Of a DNA stretch of 30,578 nucleotides, positions 1 through 8,024 are shown piece by piece. Both the position numbers and the translations under genes were made by a program. The notes under the pieces are model-generated. The model ran no database searches. It was not told where the DNA came from and saw nothing but the letters and a program-made list of their open reading frames with translations. How positions within the stretch are numbered: the stretch's first letter is position 1; the number at the start of each line of letters is the position of its first letter. The stretch covers positions 1-30,578 of the forward strand of contig CATWID010000018.1 in NCBI GenBank assembly GCA_958350755.1, written 5' to 3'. Source of the DNA: an uncultured Collinsella sp. GTDB taxonomy: Bacteria > Actinomycetota > Coriobacteriia > Coriobacteriales > Coriobacteriaceae.

Positions 1-48
1 GAGTTTCTGTACTTCTGTCATATTGCCCTTATGCACCACCATTGGGAA

Positions 49-174
49 CTTTGGCTGATAGATTTAGCGCGACGGGGGTTTGGCTGAAGGGACCTTTGGT
101 ATCCGTTCGGACACTTTGGCCCTTGATGAGCGTTTGACTGATTGCTGCTTTGGGTACTGTTTGGGTTACTTTGG
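49..174 (+). repeat. Seven YTTTGG motifs upstream of the nitroreductase gene
   Basis: CTTTGG occurs at 49, 94, 114, 148 and 169, and GTTTGG at 78 and 159. The copies at 50 and 79 extend to TTTGGCTGA. The last three copies are spaced 11 and 10 nt apart, about one DNA helical turn. They could be operator repeats or low-complexity drift in a G+T-rich stretch. The remainder of 1-207 shows no gene. Confidence 0.4.
134..139 (+). promoter_or_regulatory. Candidate -35 box for the nitroreductase gene
   Basis: TTGACT lies 69 nt before the chosen start. No convincing -10 hexamer stands at 16-18 bp; TACTGT (155-160) is the nearest, at 15 bp. The region is crossed by repeated YTTTGG motifs, so an activator-dependent promoter is possible. 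Weak call. Confidence 0.25.
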
Positions 175-207
175 GTTTGTTTGATTTTTAATTGTTGGAG
201 GGCTTGT

Positions 208-738
208 ATGTCTTATTTGGATCTGGCTCGGGGTCGTTATTCTTGTCGTGAGTTTGAGACTCGGGCCGTGGAGCAGTCGGTGGTTGATGCTGTTATTGAG
301 GCTGGGCGTATTGCTCCTTCTGCTTGTAATAATCATCCAGCCCGTGTGATGGTGCTGGATACGCCTGAGCTGTTGGAGAAGGCTGCTGCTTGTCAGCCTC
401 GGTTTGCTCGTGATGGGTCTATCTTTGGAGCTCCGCTTGTCTTCCTTATTTGCAGCGTTACCGATGATGCTTGGGTGCGCCCGTATGACCAGATGAATTC
501 CAGTGAAATCGATACGTCCATCGTGTGCGATCAGATGATGATGGAGGCCACCGAGCAGGGCCTGGGAACGTGCTGGGTATGCCATTTTAAGCCTGAGGTG
601 GCACAGGAGCAGTTCAATCTGCCCAAGGGCGTCTATCCCTATCACATGCTCGTCTGCGGATATCCTGCCGACCATATCGCCGATCCCGAGCATCGCGAGG
701 CCCGTACCATTCCCCTCCCCGACTTCCTCCTCAAGTAG
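208..738 (+). CDS. Nitroreductase family protein (FMN-dependent)
   Basis: A 176-residue single-domain protein of the nitroreductase superfamily, which uses FMN and NAD(P)H to reduce nitro, quinone or related substrates in the cytoplasm; the substrate cannot be told from sequence. Visible family marks are the N-terminal RYSCREF (FMN phosphate-binding Arg/Ser pattern, about residues 10-16), APSACNNHP (about 36-44, usually APSAGNxQP) and GLGTCWV near residue 125. The start at 208 is chosen because GGAGG lies 7 nt upstream; the frame is open upstream to 142 but those residues are low-complexity Leu/Trp/Phe with no ribosome-binding site. It is the only plus-strand gene and converges with divIVA. 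Oddity: roughly the first 75 codons strongly favour T-ending codons (GCT, CGT, TCT, GTT), while the rest favours C-ending codons like every neighbour. Family call is sure, substrate unknown. Confidence 0.88.
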   Translation: MSYLDLARGRYSCREFETRAVEQSVVDAVIEAGRIAPSACNNHPARVMVLDTPELLEKAAACQPRFARDGSIFGAPLVFLICSVTDDAWVRPYDQMNSSEIDTSIVCDQMMMEATEQGLGTCWVCHFKPEVAQEQFNLPKGVYPYHMLVCGYPADHIADPEHREARTIPLPDFLLK

Positions 739-786
739 ATTTTTGGGACATGCCTTAAAATCTACCTTTTACCGTTCACCCGTTCG

Positions 787-824
787 CCGAGTTCTGCGCC
801 ATTATGTGCAGGGCTCGGTTTTTT
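787..824 (+). terminator. Rho-independent terminator of the nitroreductase gene
   Basis: An 11-bp stem (787-797 with 808-818, two G-U wobbles, loop of 10) is followed directly by six T (819-824). It sits about 50 nt past the stop codon. Confidence 0.85.
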
Positions 825-848
825 ATGTTACGCACCCCGGCACAGTCA

Positions 849-879
849 TAAAAAAGGACCCGCAAGCTGCGGGTCCTTT
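849..879 (-). terminator. Rho-independent terminator of divIVA
   Basis: A 12-bp perfect stem formed by AAAGGACCCGCA and its complement around a 3-nt loop (853-879). Read on the minus strand it is followed by a T-run (complement of the A-run at 850-855). It ends the division-gene block and is back to back with the plus-strand terminator. Confidence 0.88.
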
Positions 880-905
880 CTAGGCACTAAATTGTAGGCC
901 GAATG

Positions 906-1580
906 TTAGTCCAGGTCGTCGGCGGCAAAGTTGTCGATCGGGGCGAAGGGATCGGCCACGGGGACAACCGGATCAGCGACGGGCAGCGGCTCGGCGGGAA
1001 CAGTCACCGCAGGAGAAGCGGCAGAACCGACCGGCGTGGAGGCCATGAGGTCGGCCGGGAAGGAGTTCTGGGCATCGTCCATGAAGTGCTGGATGAGCTT
1101 GAGATACTCGGCCTTGAACTCCTCACGGGAAGCCTTGAGACGATCGATCTCCTCGAGCTCGGCCTGCTTTTCGGTCAGAGCCTGGCGGATAACCTCGCGG
1201 GCCTTGGCGTCAGCCTCGTTGCGGATACGCTCAGCGTTCTCGTTGGCATCGTTGACGATGGTCTCAGCGGTCTGCTGGGCAGCGATCAGGGCAGCGGAAA
1301 TCTGGCGCTCCTGAGCGGAGAAGTCAGGGGCGGGAGCAGCCACGGGGGCGGCAGGAACGGCCTGGGCGGTGGCATCCTGAGCCTGGGCAAGCTGAGCCTG
1401 CGCATCGGCAAGCTGCTGCTCGGTAGCAGTCAGACGACCCTTAAGGTCGACGATCTTAGCGAGCATAGCGTCAACCTCGGAGGACAGCGTCTCCAAGAAG
1501 ACGTCGACCTCAGCAGGATCGTAGCCACGCTTGGCCTCAGAGAAAGTCTGAGCCTGGATGTCTGCAGGGGTAATAGCCAT
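906..1580 (-). CDS. divIVA: DivIVA-domain polar/septal organiser
   Basis: A 224-residue DivIVA/Wag31-type protein that recognises curved membrane at poles and septa and recruits growth or division partners. The N-terminal domain (about 1-60) shows the family pattern ITPADIQ, then KRGYDPAEVDVFL, leading into a coiled coil. An Ala/Pro/Gln-rich link (about 70-95) precedes a second Ala/Glu/Arg-rich coiled coil (about 98-165), and the end is acidic and Pro/Ala-rich. The start is supported by AAAGGAG 8 nt upstream. It is the last gene of the sepF-yggT-divIVA group and is followed by a strong terminator. In rod-shaped actinobacteria this protein drives polar growth; whether it does here, or acts in division as in Firmicutes, cannot be told. 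Confidence 0.93.
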   Translation of the reverse strand: MAITPADIQAQTFSEAKRGYDPAEVDVFLETLSSEVDAMLAKIVDLKGRLTATEQQLADAQAQLAQAQDATAQAVPAAPVAAPAPDFSAQERQISAALIAAQQTAETIVNDANENAERIRNEADAKAREVIRQALTEKQAELEEIDRLKASREEFKAEYLKLIQHFMDDAQNSFPADLMASTPVGSAASPAVTVPAEPLPVADPVVPVADPFAPIDNFAADDLD

Positions 1581-1641
1581 AACAAGTCTCCTTTTTCATC
1601 GCCTCGGCGCTACACGCCCGACGTAAGTTACTAAGTCAGTT

Positions 1642-1923
1642 CTACACGAGTATACCTATAAGAAGCTGCAGAACCAGCCTCTGCACCAACTGCAACGCAA
1701 TAATCGCAACGACCGGCGAAAAATCGATACCGCCCATCGGCGGGATGAAACGACGGAACAGGTTGAGCCACGGACCGCACACGCTATCGAGCACCGCAGC
1801 AATATCCTGAAGCAAACCACCCTGCTTCATGGGAATCCACGTCATAAAGCAGTAGACGACAATGAGCGTGGAATAGAAGTTGAACAGCGTGTTGACCAGC
1901 TGGACGATAGTGTAGATGTTGAT
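1642..1923 (-). CDS. yggT: YggT family membrane protein, apparent ATC start
   Basis: A small YggT (YlmG) integral membrane protein, linked to division and osmotic tolerance in other bacteria; molecular role unsettled. Two membrane helices are visible: residues about 4-28 (IYTIVQLVNTLFNFYS onward) and about 70-90. Between them is the family signature FRRFIPPMGGIDFSP. The first ATG in frame (1843-1845) would cut off most of helix 1. The reading frame is open back to the sepF TAA (1945-1947) but holds no ATG, GTG or TTG before helix 1. An AGGAG stands 6 nt before an ATC codon (1921-1923), giving 93 residues, a normal length for the family; ATT at 1927-1929 is the other candidate but abuts the AGGAG. 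I annotate the ATC start as best supported. Gene identity is sure, the start is not. Confidence 0.82.
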   Translation of the reverse strand: MNIYTIVQLVNTLFNFYSTLIVVYCFMTWIPMKQGGLLQDIAAVLDSVCGPWLNLFRRFIPPMGGIDFSPVVAIIALQLVQRLVLQLLIGILV

Positions 1924-1944
1924 GGGAATCTCCTCGTCTTGTCT

Positions 1945-2667
1945 TTACTTAAGGTAGCCGTCGGCACGAAGCTTCTTGAGATCGGAATCTTTGACCTCGC
2001 AGCCGGCGGGCAGCACCATGAACACGCGGTCGCCCACCTCCTTGACCGTGGCACCCAGACCGCAGGCAAAGCCGTAAGAGAAGTCCAAGACGCGCTTAGC
2101 AACTTCGGTGCGTACGCCCACAAAAATCAGTGCGACAGGCTGCTTGGTGCGAACGCGGCGCACCACGGTCTCCACGTCGTCATAGCTCTCGGGGCGCAGG
2201 ACATAGGCCGGCAGCTGCGGCGTGGCGTTGATGATATTGCTCGCATAGGCCGAGGCATCACTCGGTGCAGGCGCGGGCGCAGCGGCGGCACGGGCGCGGG
2301 TGTTCTCGGCGTAGCTCGACGGCGTGTCATAGGCACCAGGACGATAACCGCTCGCAACACTGTCCTGCGAGCGCGAAGGCGGGTTATACGTCGTGGCATG
2401 GCGGGAGTCATCGCCGACCAGCTGACCGGAGCGCGTATACACGGCAACCGACTCAGCTTCACCGCGGCGCGTCTGACCAAGCAGGCCGTTGCTCGGCTCG
2501 TCTTGGGTGTAGAAGCCCTCGCCCGAAGCACCGCCGTAGCCGTTGCCCTGATAACTATCGTCATAGCCGTCATCGTAGCCGTAGTCGTCGTCCTGGCCAT
2601 AACCCTGGTCGTAACCCTGCTGGCCGCCCAGGTGCATCTTATTTTTAATCTCGTCAAGGAAGCCCAT
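1945..2667 (-). CDS. sepF: Cell division protein SepF
   Basis: SepF (240 residues) links the FtsZ ring to the membrane and, where FtsA is missing as here, is the likely main tether. Parts in order: an N-terminal amphipathic membrane-binding helix (MGFLDEIKNKMHL); a Gln/Tyr/Gly/Asp-rich linker (about 15-50) that looks disordered; a Ser/Ala/Pro linker to about residue 150; and the C-terminal SepF domain (about 158-240) with RPESYDDVETVV, LDFSYGFACGLGA and the usual closing beta strands. The start is placed at the MGFLDEI methionine, with GAGAGGA just upstream; the frame is open 17 codons further but without a better site. It lies between yggS and yggT, as in the ylmE-sepF-ylmG order of Firmicutes. 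Confidence 0.94.
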   Translation of the reverse strand: MGFLDEIKNKMHLGGQQGYDQGYGQDDDYGYDDGYDDSYQGNGYGGASGEGFYTQDEPSNGLLGQTRRGEAESVAVYTRSGQLVGDDSRHATTYNPPSRSQDSVASGYRPGAYDTPSSYAENTRARAAAAPAPAPSDASAYASNIINATPQLPAYVLRPESYDDVETVVRRVRTKQPVALIFVGVRTEVAKRVLDFSYGFACGLGATVKEVGDRVFMVLPAGCEVKDSDLKKLRADGYLK

Positions 2668-2727
2668 GGTTGTGTCCTCTCGCGGTTTAGTGCAGGCGCC
2701 CCGATAATCAGTGCGCACTTCAGAGCC

Positions 2728-3465
2728 TTATTTTACTGCAAACTCCGGGCTAAATACTACCCTGCCCAGGCGAACGAGCGTAGAGCCCTCCTCAAGGGCA
2801 GGCTCAAAGTCCTCGCTCATGCCGCAGGAAAGCTCAGGCAGGTTCAAATCGGGATGCGCAGCCTCCAGCTCATCCCTCAGCTCACGAAGCCCCGCAAAGG
2901 TGCGGCGTGCCACATCCTTATTCCCCCGGGGCGCCATAGTCATAAGCCCCTGTACGCAAATTCCCTCAAGTTCCGCAAGCTCACCCGCGGCGGCGCGAAT
3001 CTCATCGGGCGAAAAGCCTCCCTTCGACTCCTCACCACTCACATTGACCTCGATGAGCACACGCTGGGGACCGGCGAGCTCGCCTGCCTCAATCTTGCGG
3101 ACAGCACGGCTCGAGATCGCCTGTGCCAGATGCAGCGAACCCACCGAGTGAATCAGCTCGGCTGAGCCCAGCACCGCATTGATCTTATTGGTCTGCAGGT
3201 TGCCGATCATATCGAAGCGCACCTCGGGCAGCTCCGGATGCTCCGCCAGACCCGTGAGCTTGCGAACCAGCTCCTGCGGGCGGTTCTCGGCAAAATGGCG
3301 ATACCCCGCCTGGATGGCGGCAACGGTCTCATCGACACCAACGGTCTTGGACACGGCAATGAGGCGCGCGGCGTCGTGAGAACGGCCCGCGCGATCGAGC
3401 GCCGCATAAAAACGTTCCAGAATCTGCTCGCGGCGAGCGCGCATCAAGTCCAAATAGTTATCCAT
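2728..3465 (-). CDS. yggS: YggS/PLPBP family pyridoxal-phosphate homeostasis protein
   Basis: A 245-residue PROSC/YggS (YlmE) protein: a single-domain PLP carrier that balances vitamin B6 and amino-acid pools, with no proven catalytic activity. The PLP lysine is in RLIAVSKTVG (Lys40). Other family marks are FAENRPQELVRK (usually GENYVQE), HSVGSLHLA, the NVSGEESKGGF loop, GLMTMAP and the closing SCGMSEDFEPALEEGSTLVR phosphate-binding stretch. The start at 3465 is preferred over more upstream in-frame sites because GGAGG is about 10 nt upstream and family alignments begin here. It sits immediately before sepF, the classical ylmE position, but its usual upstream partner pgeF is separated from it by the pst-phoU genes. 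Confidence 0.94.
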   Translation of the reverse strand: MDNYLDLMRARREQILERFYAALDRAGRSHDAARLIAVSKTVGVDETVAAIQAGYRHFAENRPQELVRKLTGLAEHPELPEVRFDMIGNLQTNKINAVLGSAELIHSVGSLHLAQAISSRAVRKIEAGELAGPQRVLIEVNVSGEESKGGFSPDEIRAAAGELAELEGICVQGLMTMAPRGNKDVARRTFAGLRELRDELEAAHPDLNLPELSCGMSEDFEPALEEGSTLVRLGRVVFSPEFAVK

Positions 3466-3515
3466 TGCTAATCGCCTCCGCTGACAGCCAAACAAGTAGT
3501 CCCATGCTAACGCAA

Positions 3516-3547
3516 GAGCGCGGCCCCGCATGTGCAAGGCCGCGCTC
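3516..3547 (-). terminator. GC-rich hairpin between phoU and yggS
   Basis: A perfect 10-bp stem (GAGCGCGGCC, 3516-3525, with 3538-3547) with a 12-nt loop lies 38 nt past the phoU stop. The tail on the minus strand is only weakly T-rich (CTTGCGTTAG), so it may slow or process transcription rather than end it. It marks the junction between the phosphate genes and the resumed division cluster. Confidence 0.5.
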
Positions 3548-3584
3548 ACTTAGGTATTTACAATCTTTCGACGAACGGGGTCAC

Positions 3585-4442
3585 TTACTCCTCGTCGTCC
3601 TCGCCATCGTCCTCGTCCTCAAGATGATCGAGCAGGTAGCGAAGACCCTCGCTGACCTCGTTAGCGGGCACCTTGGCAACGTAGTGAGCGTCGACGGCGG
3701 GCCTCATGATAACACCCTCGCCCGAAGGCACGCGCATGCTCTCGAGCTCATCCTCGTCCACACGGGCGATATCGCCGGCGTTCATACGCTGACCAGTCAA
3801 CAGGAAGGTCAGACGGCAAGCGGCATCGATGGAAATCGAAGCGATGCGATCGAGGTAGCGCGAAACCATGATGGCGCGGCGCAGGTCGTCATAGTTGCTG
3901 TCGTCGTCCATAAAGTCGCCCGTATCCATACGGTTAAAGGTGCGGAAGAACTTCTCGTAGGCGGCGTGCACCGGCTCGTCCTCGACGGCCAAGTTGCAGA
4001 TGATGGACATGTCATTGGTGACGAGCGCAGAAAGCGAAGAGTCCAGCACCTGGTAAACAGCTTCGGCCTCGGCCTCAACCGTACCGACGAGCTCCTGGGG
4101 CAGCGAGATGTCGGCCTTGACCATGTGACGCGTGGCGCGGCAGATCTGGCGAACCTTATCGGTCATGCGCTGCAGGTTAAAGTCGACGTAGATGATCGTC
4201 TGAAGCAGGCGGAAGTCGGAGGCGACCGGTGACTGCGTGGCGATCAGGTTGTAGCAGACGGCCTCCAGGTTGGCGCAGCGCGCGTCAATCGAAAGCGTGC
4301 GCTTCTTGGTCTTGGTGGCGAGCTTGCGGTCGTCGGTCACATAGGCCTTCACGGCATCGTGGAGGGCCAGATCGACGGCCTCGTAGATGCTCAGCATCTC
4401 GTGACGGGCCTCGACGAGCTGACGGGAAAACAGTTTGCGCAT
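3585..4442 (-). CDS. phoU: PhoU-type phosphate signalling regulator, C-terminally extended
   Basis: PhoU dampens phosphate uptake through Pst and links it to the PhoR kinase. This 285-residue protein has the two-repeat helical PhoU core (about 1-222). The first metal motif region reads DFNLQRMTDKVRQ (about residues 87-101) and keeps the acidic residues. The matching region in repeat 2 reads RYLDRIASISIDAA, where most family members have RYLERIGDH, so the Asp-His pair is gone. Residues 223-285 are an extension not seen in typical 215-240-residue PhoU; it ends in an almost wholly acidic run. The start has TTGGAGTG 6-10 nt upstream. It is the last gene of the pst set, 92 nt after pstB, a gap that holds small hairpins. 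No PhoR/PhoB pair is in the window. Confidence 0.9.
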   Translation of the reverse strand: MRKLFSRQLVEARHEMLSIYEAVDLALHDAVKAYVTDDRKLATKTKKRTLSIDARCANLEAVCYNLIATQSPVASDFRLLQTIIYVDFNLQRMTDKVRQICRATRHMVKADISLPQELVGTVEAEAEAVYQVLDSSLSALVTNDMSIICNLAVEDEPVHAAYEKFFRTFNRMDTGDFMDDDSNYDDLRRAIMVSRYLDRIASISIDAACRLTFLLTGQRMNAGDIARVDEDELESMRVPSGEGVIMRPAVDAHYVAKVPANEVSEGLRYLLDHLEDEDDGEDDEE

Positions 4443-4496
4443 GGTTCACTCCAATCAGTTGGGTGCGGTCATGCCGCCCGCACAGTGAATACGCAC

Positions 4497-4534
4497 CGGA
4501 CTAGGTCCGATCGGCTTGGGACTAGTCGCACCGA

Positions 4535-4536
<2 letters not shown>
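4497..4536 (-). other. Small hairpins between pstB and phoU
   Basis: The 92-nt gap contains a perfect 5-bp dyad CGGAC-TAG-GTCCG (4497-4509). It also has a second pair GATCGG/CCGATC (4509-4514 with 4531-4536) that reaches into the pstB stop codon. These could act in mRNA processing that sets different pstB and phoU levels. No T-run follows, so a terminator is unlikely. Confidence 0.3.
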
Positions 4537-5338
<802 letters not shown>

Positions 5339-5350
5339 GGGACTCCTTAA

Positions 5351-6256
5351 CTAGCGGCGCTTGCGCGACAGATAGCGCGCAAACAGGTTGAAGGCCAGAA
5401 TAATCGCCATCAGCAAAAGCGCGGTGCCGTAGGCTGCGTTCATGTTGATGCCGTCATTGGCGAGCAGATAAAGGTGAACGGTCATGGGACGACCGGAATC
5501 GAGCGGCGAAATAGGCAGGTTGATGGCCTGACCCATGGTGTAGAGCACCACGGCGGTCTCGCCGATGGCGCGGCCGATGGCAAGGACAATGCCGGTGGCG
5601 ATGCGGCCAAAGGCAGAAGGAAGCACGATCTTGGAGACGACCTGCCACTTGGTGGCGCCCAGACCATATGCGCCCCAACGGATATAGCGCGGAACGGCGC
5701 GGATGGCTTCCTCGGTGGTGCGCATGACGATGGGAAGCATCAAGAGCGCAAGTGCCAGAGCGGCAGAGACCATCGAAAGGCCCAGACCCATAGCCTCGAC
5801 AAACAAGGCGTAGCCAAAGAGGCCCATAACAATGGAGGGCACCGAGGCCAAAGCGTCAGCAGCGTAGCGAATGAGCTCGACGACCTTGCCCTGCTTGGCG
5901 TACTCGGCCAGATAGACGGCTGCCAGCACAGCAATCGGCGTGCAGATAAGCATGGCGAGCGCCGTCACATAGACGGTCGAGACGATCGTGGGCCAAATTC
6001 CGCCCTCGGCGTTGACGCCCTGGGGCCAACCGAAGATAAAGTCGAGCGAGATATGCGGCAGGCCGTTAATGACCACATAGGCAATGATAGCGACCAGCAC
6101 CAGCGTGGTGATGTATGCCGCGGCACGAAACACGCCAAGCATGATCTTGTTGGACAGGTCCTTGTTGAGGCGGCCCTTCTTGCCATGGGAAAGGGCACGC
6201 TTGATGCGCTCGCGCGACGAGGTCGTATCGACCGTCGTGTCAACGGAATCGGACAT
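5351..6256 (-). CDS. pstA: Phosphate ABC transporter permease PstA
   Basis: The 301-residue PstA half of the phosphate channel. The N-terminal 35 residues are polar and basic. They are followed by about six membrane helices, the first at about 46-66 (AAAYITTLVLVAIIAYVVIN). The permease coupling loop is seen around RYIRWGAYGLGATKWQVV, which contains the EAA-type Gly contacting PstB. GIVLAIGRAIGETAVVL is characteristic of PstA/PstC permeases. Only 3 nt separate it from pstC, so the two are translationally close-coupled. Confidence 0.95.
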   Translation of the reverse strand: MSDSVDTTVDTTSSRERIKRALSHGKKGRLNKDLSNKIMLGVFRAAAYITTLVLVAIIAYVVINGLPHISLDFIFGWPQGVNAEGGIWPTIVSTVYVTALAMLICTPIAVLAAVYLAEYAKQGKVVELIRYAADALASVPSIVMGLFGYALFVEAMGLGLSMVSAALALALLMLPIVMRTTEEAIRAVPRYIRWGAYGLGATKWQVVSKIVLPSAFGRIATGIVLAIGRAIGETAVVLYTMGQAINLPISPLDSGRPMTVHLYLLANDGINMNAAYGTALLLMAIILAFNLFARYLSRKRR

Positions 6257-6259
6257 AGC

Positions 6260-7186
6260 CTACCCCCTCTTCTTCTTGGAAATCAGACGGACGATGCCCA
6301 CCAGCGCGGCGGAGATGATAAACAGGACCACGCCCATGCCGAACAGCGCCGAGCGGTGCAGACCCGAGGAATAGCTCATGTCGAGCGCGATCTGGCTCGT
6401 GAGCGTCGAGATGGGGCTCGCAATGCTGTCGGGAATAACCGGGGCGTTACCCACGACCATGAGCACGGCCATGGTCTCGCCGATGGCACGGCCCATACCC
6501 AGCACGATGGCATCCACGATACCCAGCTTAGCGGCAGGTAGCACGACCTTATAGATGGTCTGCCATTTAGTAGCACCCATGGCATACGATGCCTCGCGAA
6601 TACCCATGGGAATGGAATTGAGGGCATCGATGGTGAGCGTGGTGATGGTAGGGACGATCATGATGGCAAGCACGAACCACGCCGTCAGCGCACCAAAACC
6701 AAGACCACCGGTCAGTTGCGCGATAAACGGACGGATGATGATCATGCCAAAGAAGCCATAGATGATAGAAGGGATGCCGGCCAACAGGTCAACGGCAGGG
6801 CTGATGAGCTTGCGCACGCGCTTGCTGGCGATCTCGACCAGATACACGGCCGTGCCCACGCCTAGGGGCACACCCATGGCGAGCGCACCGACGGTCACCA
6901 GACCCGAGCCGGCAAGCAGCGACACGATGCCGTAGTGGCCCTCAGAGGGCGCCCACGTAAAGCTAAAGAAGTCCGCCAGACCGATGTCGGTAAAGACGGG
7001 CAGCGCCGAGTACGTGGTAAAGACAAAAATCAGGATGACGGTAACAACCGCCAAGAACGCGCAGGCAAAGAAAATCCACTGCAGCGCCTTCTCCTTGATA
7101 TAGGTGCTGCGCGATACGAGCGCCAGCTCGCGCTTCTTGGGCGCCTGAGCATTCTGCTCAGTCTGGGAGTTTTCCTGTGCTTCCAT
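6260..7186 (-). CDS. pstC: Phosphate ABC transporter permease PstC
   Basis: The PstC half of the phosphate channel, 308 residues from the ATG at 7186. It has a polar N-terminal tail (about 30 residues), a first helix at about 37-60 (WIFFACAFLAVVTVILIFVF) and five more. The EAA-type loop reads IREASYAMGATKWQTI, followed by VLGMGRAIGETMAVLMV. The start at 7186 has GGGGAG 8 nt upstream and lies 1 nt past the pstS stop. A GTG nine bases earlier (7195), overlapping pstS, is the alternative but its ribosome-binding site would be too close. Order pstS-pstC-pstA-pstB is the standard one. Confidence 0.95.
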   Translation of the reverse strand: MEAQENSQTEQNAQAPKKRELALVSRSTYIKEKALQWIFFACAFLAVVTVILIFVFTTYSALPVFTDIGLADFFSFTWAPSEGHYGIVSLLAGSGLVTVGALAMGVPLGVGTAVYLVEIASKRVRKLISPAVDLLAGIPSIIYGFFGMIIIRPFIAQLTGGLGFGALTAWFVLAIMIVPTITTLTIDALNSIPMGIREASYAMGATKWQTIYKVVLPAAKLGIVDAIVLGMGRAIGETMAVLMVVGNAPVIPDSIASPISTLTSQIALDMSYSSGLHRSALFGMGVVLFIISAALVGIVRLISKKKRG

Positions 7187-7187
7187 G

Positions 7188-8024
7188 CTACTCACTCCCC
7201 TTCTCGTCGTTGGTGACGGGAATAAAGCCCGCCTCGCGAATCTGCTTGTCCATCTTTTCGGACGTCACGTAGTCGATGTAATCCTGCGCCTGCTGCGAAG
7301 GCGCACCCTTCACAAAGAAGTAAAGGTCGCGCGAGATGGGATAGCCGCCACTCGCGACCGTCTTCTCGGACGCCTCAACATGATTGACCGAGACAGCCTT
7401 GACCGAGGTCTTGGCGTTGAGGCTATCGACGAAGCCCAGCGAAATGTAGCCGATAGCCCCGCGCGAACGAGATACCACGTCGCGCACCTGGCCCGTGCCC
7501 GAAAGAACGGCCGAGCGGCGATCGAACGGGGTGCCGTCCATCACGATGGTGCGGAAGGCTTCACGCGTGCCAGACGCCTCGTCTCGGTTGATGACCTGAA
7601 TCTTCAGGTCCTCGCCACCGACCTCTTTCCAATTAGTAATCTTGCCGGCATAGATATCGCGGAGCTGCTCGGTCGAGAGGCTATCGACGGGGTTATCTTC
7701 GTTCACGATGACCGCGATACCGTCGTGGGCAATGACGATGGGAGTCAGGCCCAAATCCTGTTCGTCGGCATTGAGCCCACGGGAGGAGCTGGCAATATCG
7801 GCCGTGCCAGCGCTGACGGCTTCGATGCCAGCGGAAGAGCCCAAACCGGAAACGAGCACGTCGATGCCGGTCTCCTCCTTAAAGCCCTCTGCCGCAATCT
7901 CGGCGATAGGAAGGCAGGTCGTGGAGCCGGCCACAGTAATGGAAGAGGTAGAAGATCCCGAAGAACAGGCGCACAGCGTAAGCGTAAGCACGGCGGCGCT
8001 CAGGACCGATACGATCTTTCTCAT
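7188..8024 (-). CDS. pstS: Phosphate-binding lipoprotein PstS
   Basis: A 278-residue substrate-binding protein of the PstS family, anchored outside the membrane to capture phosphate for PstCA. The N-terminus is a lipoprotein signal (MRKIVSVLSAAVLTLTLCAC) with the lipidated Cys at residue 20, followed by a Ser/Gly linker. The mature part has GLGSSAGIEAV, GTADIASSSRGL, the Ser-Arg-Gly phosphate loop and GAIGYISLGF, all common in PstS. The start ATG overlaps the pgeF stop (ATGA, 8021-8024), so its translation is probably coupled to pgeF. That is unusual, because pstS is normally the first gene of its operon. Confidence 0.95.
   Translation of the reverse strand: MRKIVSVLSAAVLTLTLCACSSGSSTSSITVAGSTTCLPIAEIAAEGFKEETGIDVLVSGLGSSAGIEAVSAGTADIASSSRGLNADEQDLGLTPIVIAHDGIAVIVNEDNPVDSLSTEQLRDIYAGKITNWKEVGGEDLKIQVINRDEASGTREAFRTIVMDGTPFDRRSAVLSGTGQVRDVVSRSRGAIGYISLGFVDSLNAKTSVKAVSVNHVEASEKTVASGGYPISRDLYFFVKGAPSQQAQDYIDYVTSEKMDKQIREAGFIPVTNDEKGSE

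Noticed and set aside
142..207. Upstream extension of the nitroreductase to position 142
   Set aside because: The extra 22 residues come from the YTTTGG repeat region; the ATG at 208 has a clear GGAGG and matches the family start.
5474..6541. 355-codon plus-strand open frame opposite pstA and pstC
   Set aside because: Composition is Asp/Gly/His/Arg-rich as expected from antisense of membrane-protein codons; no domain.
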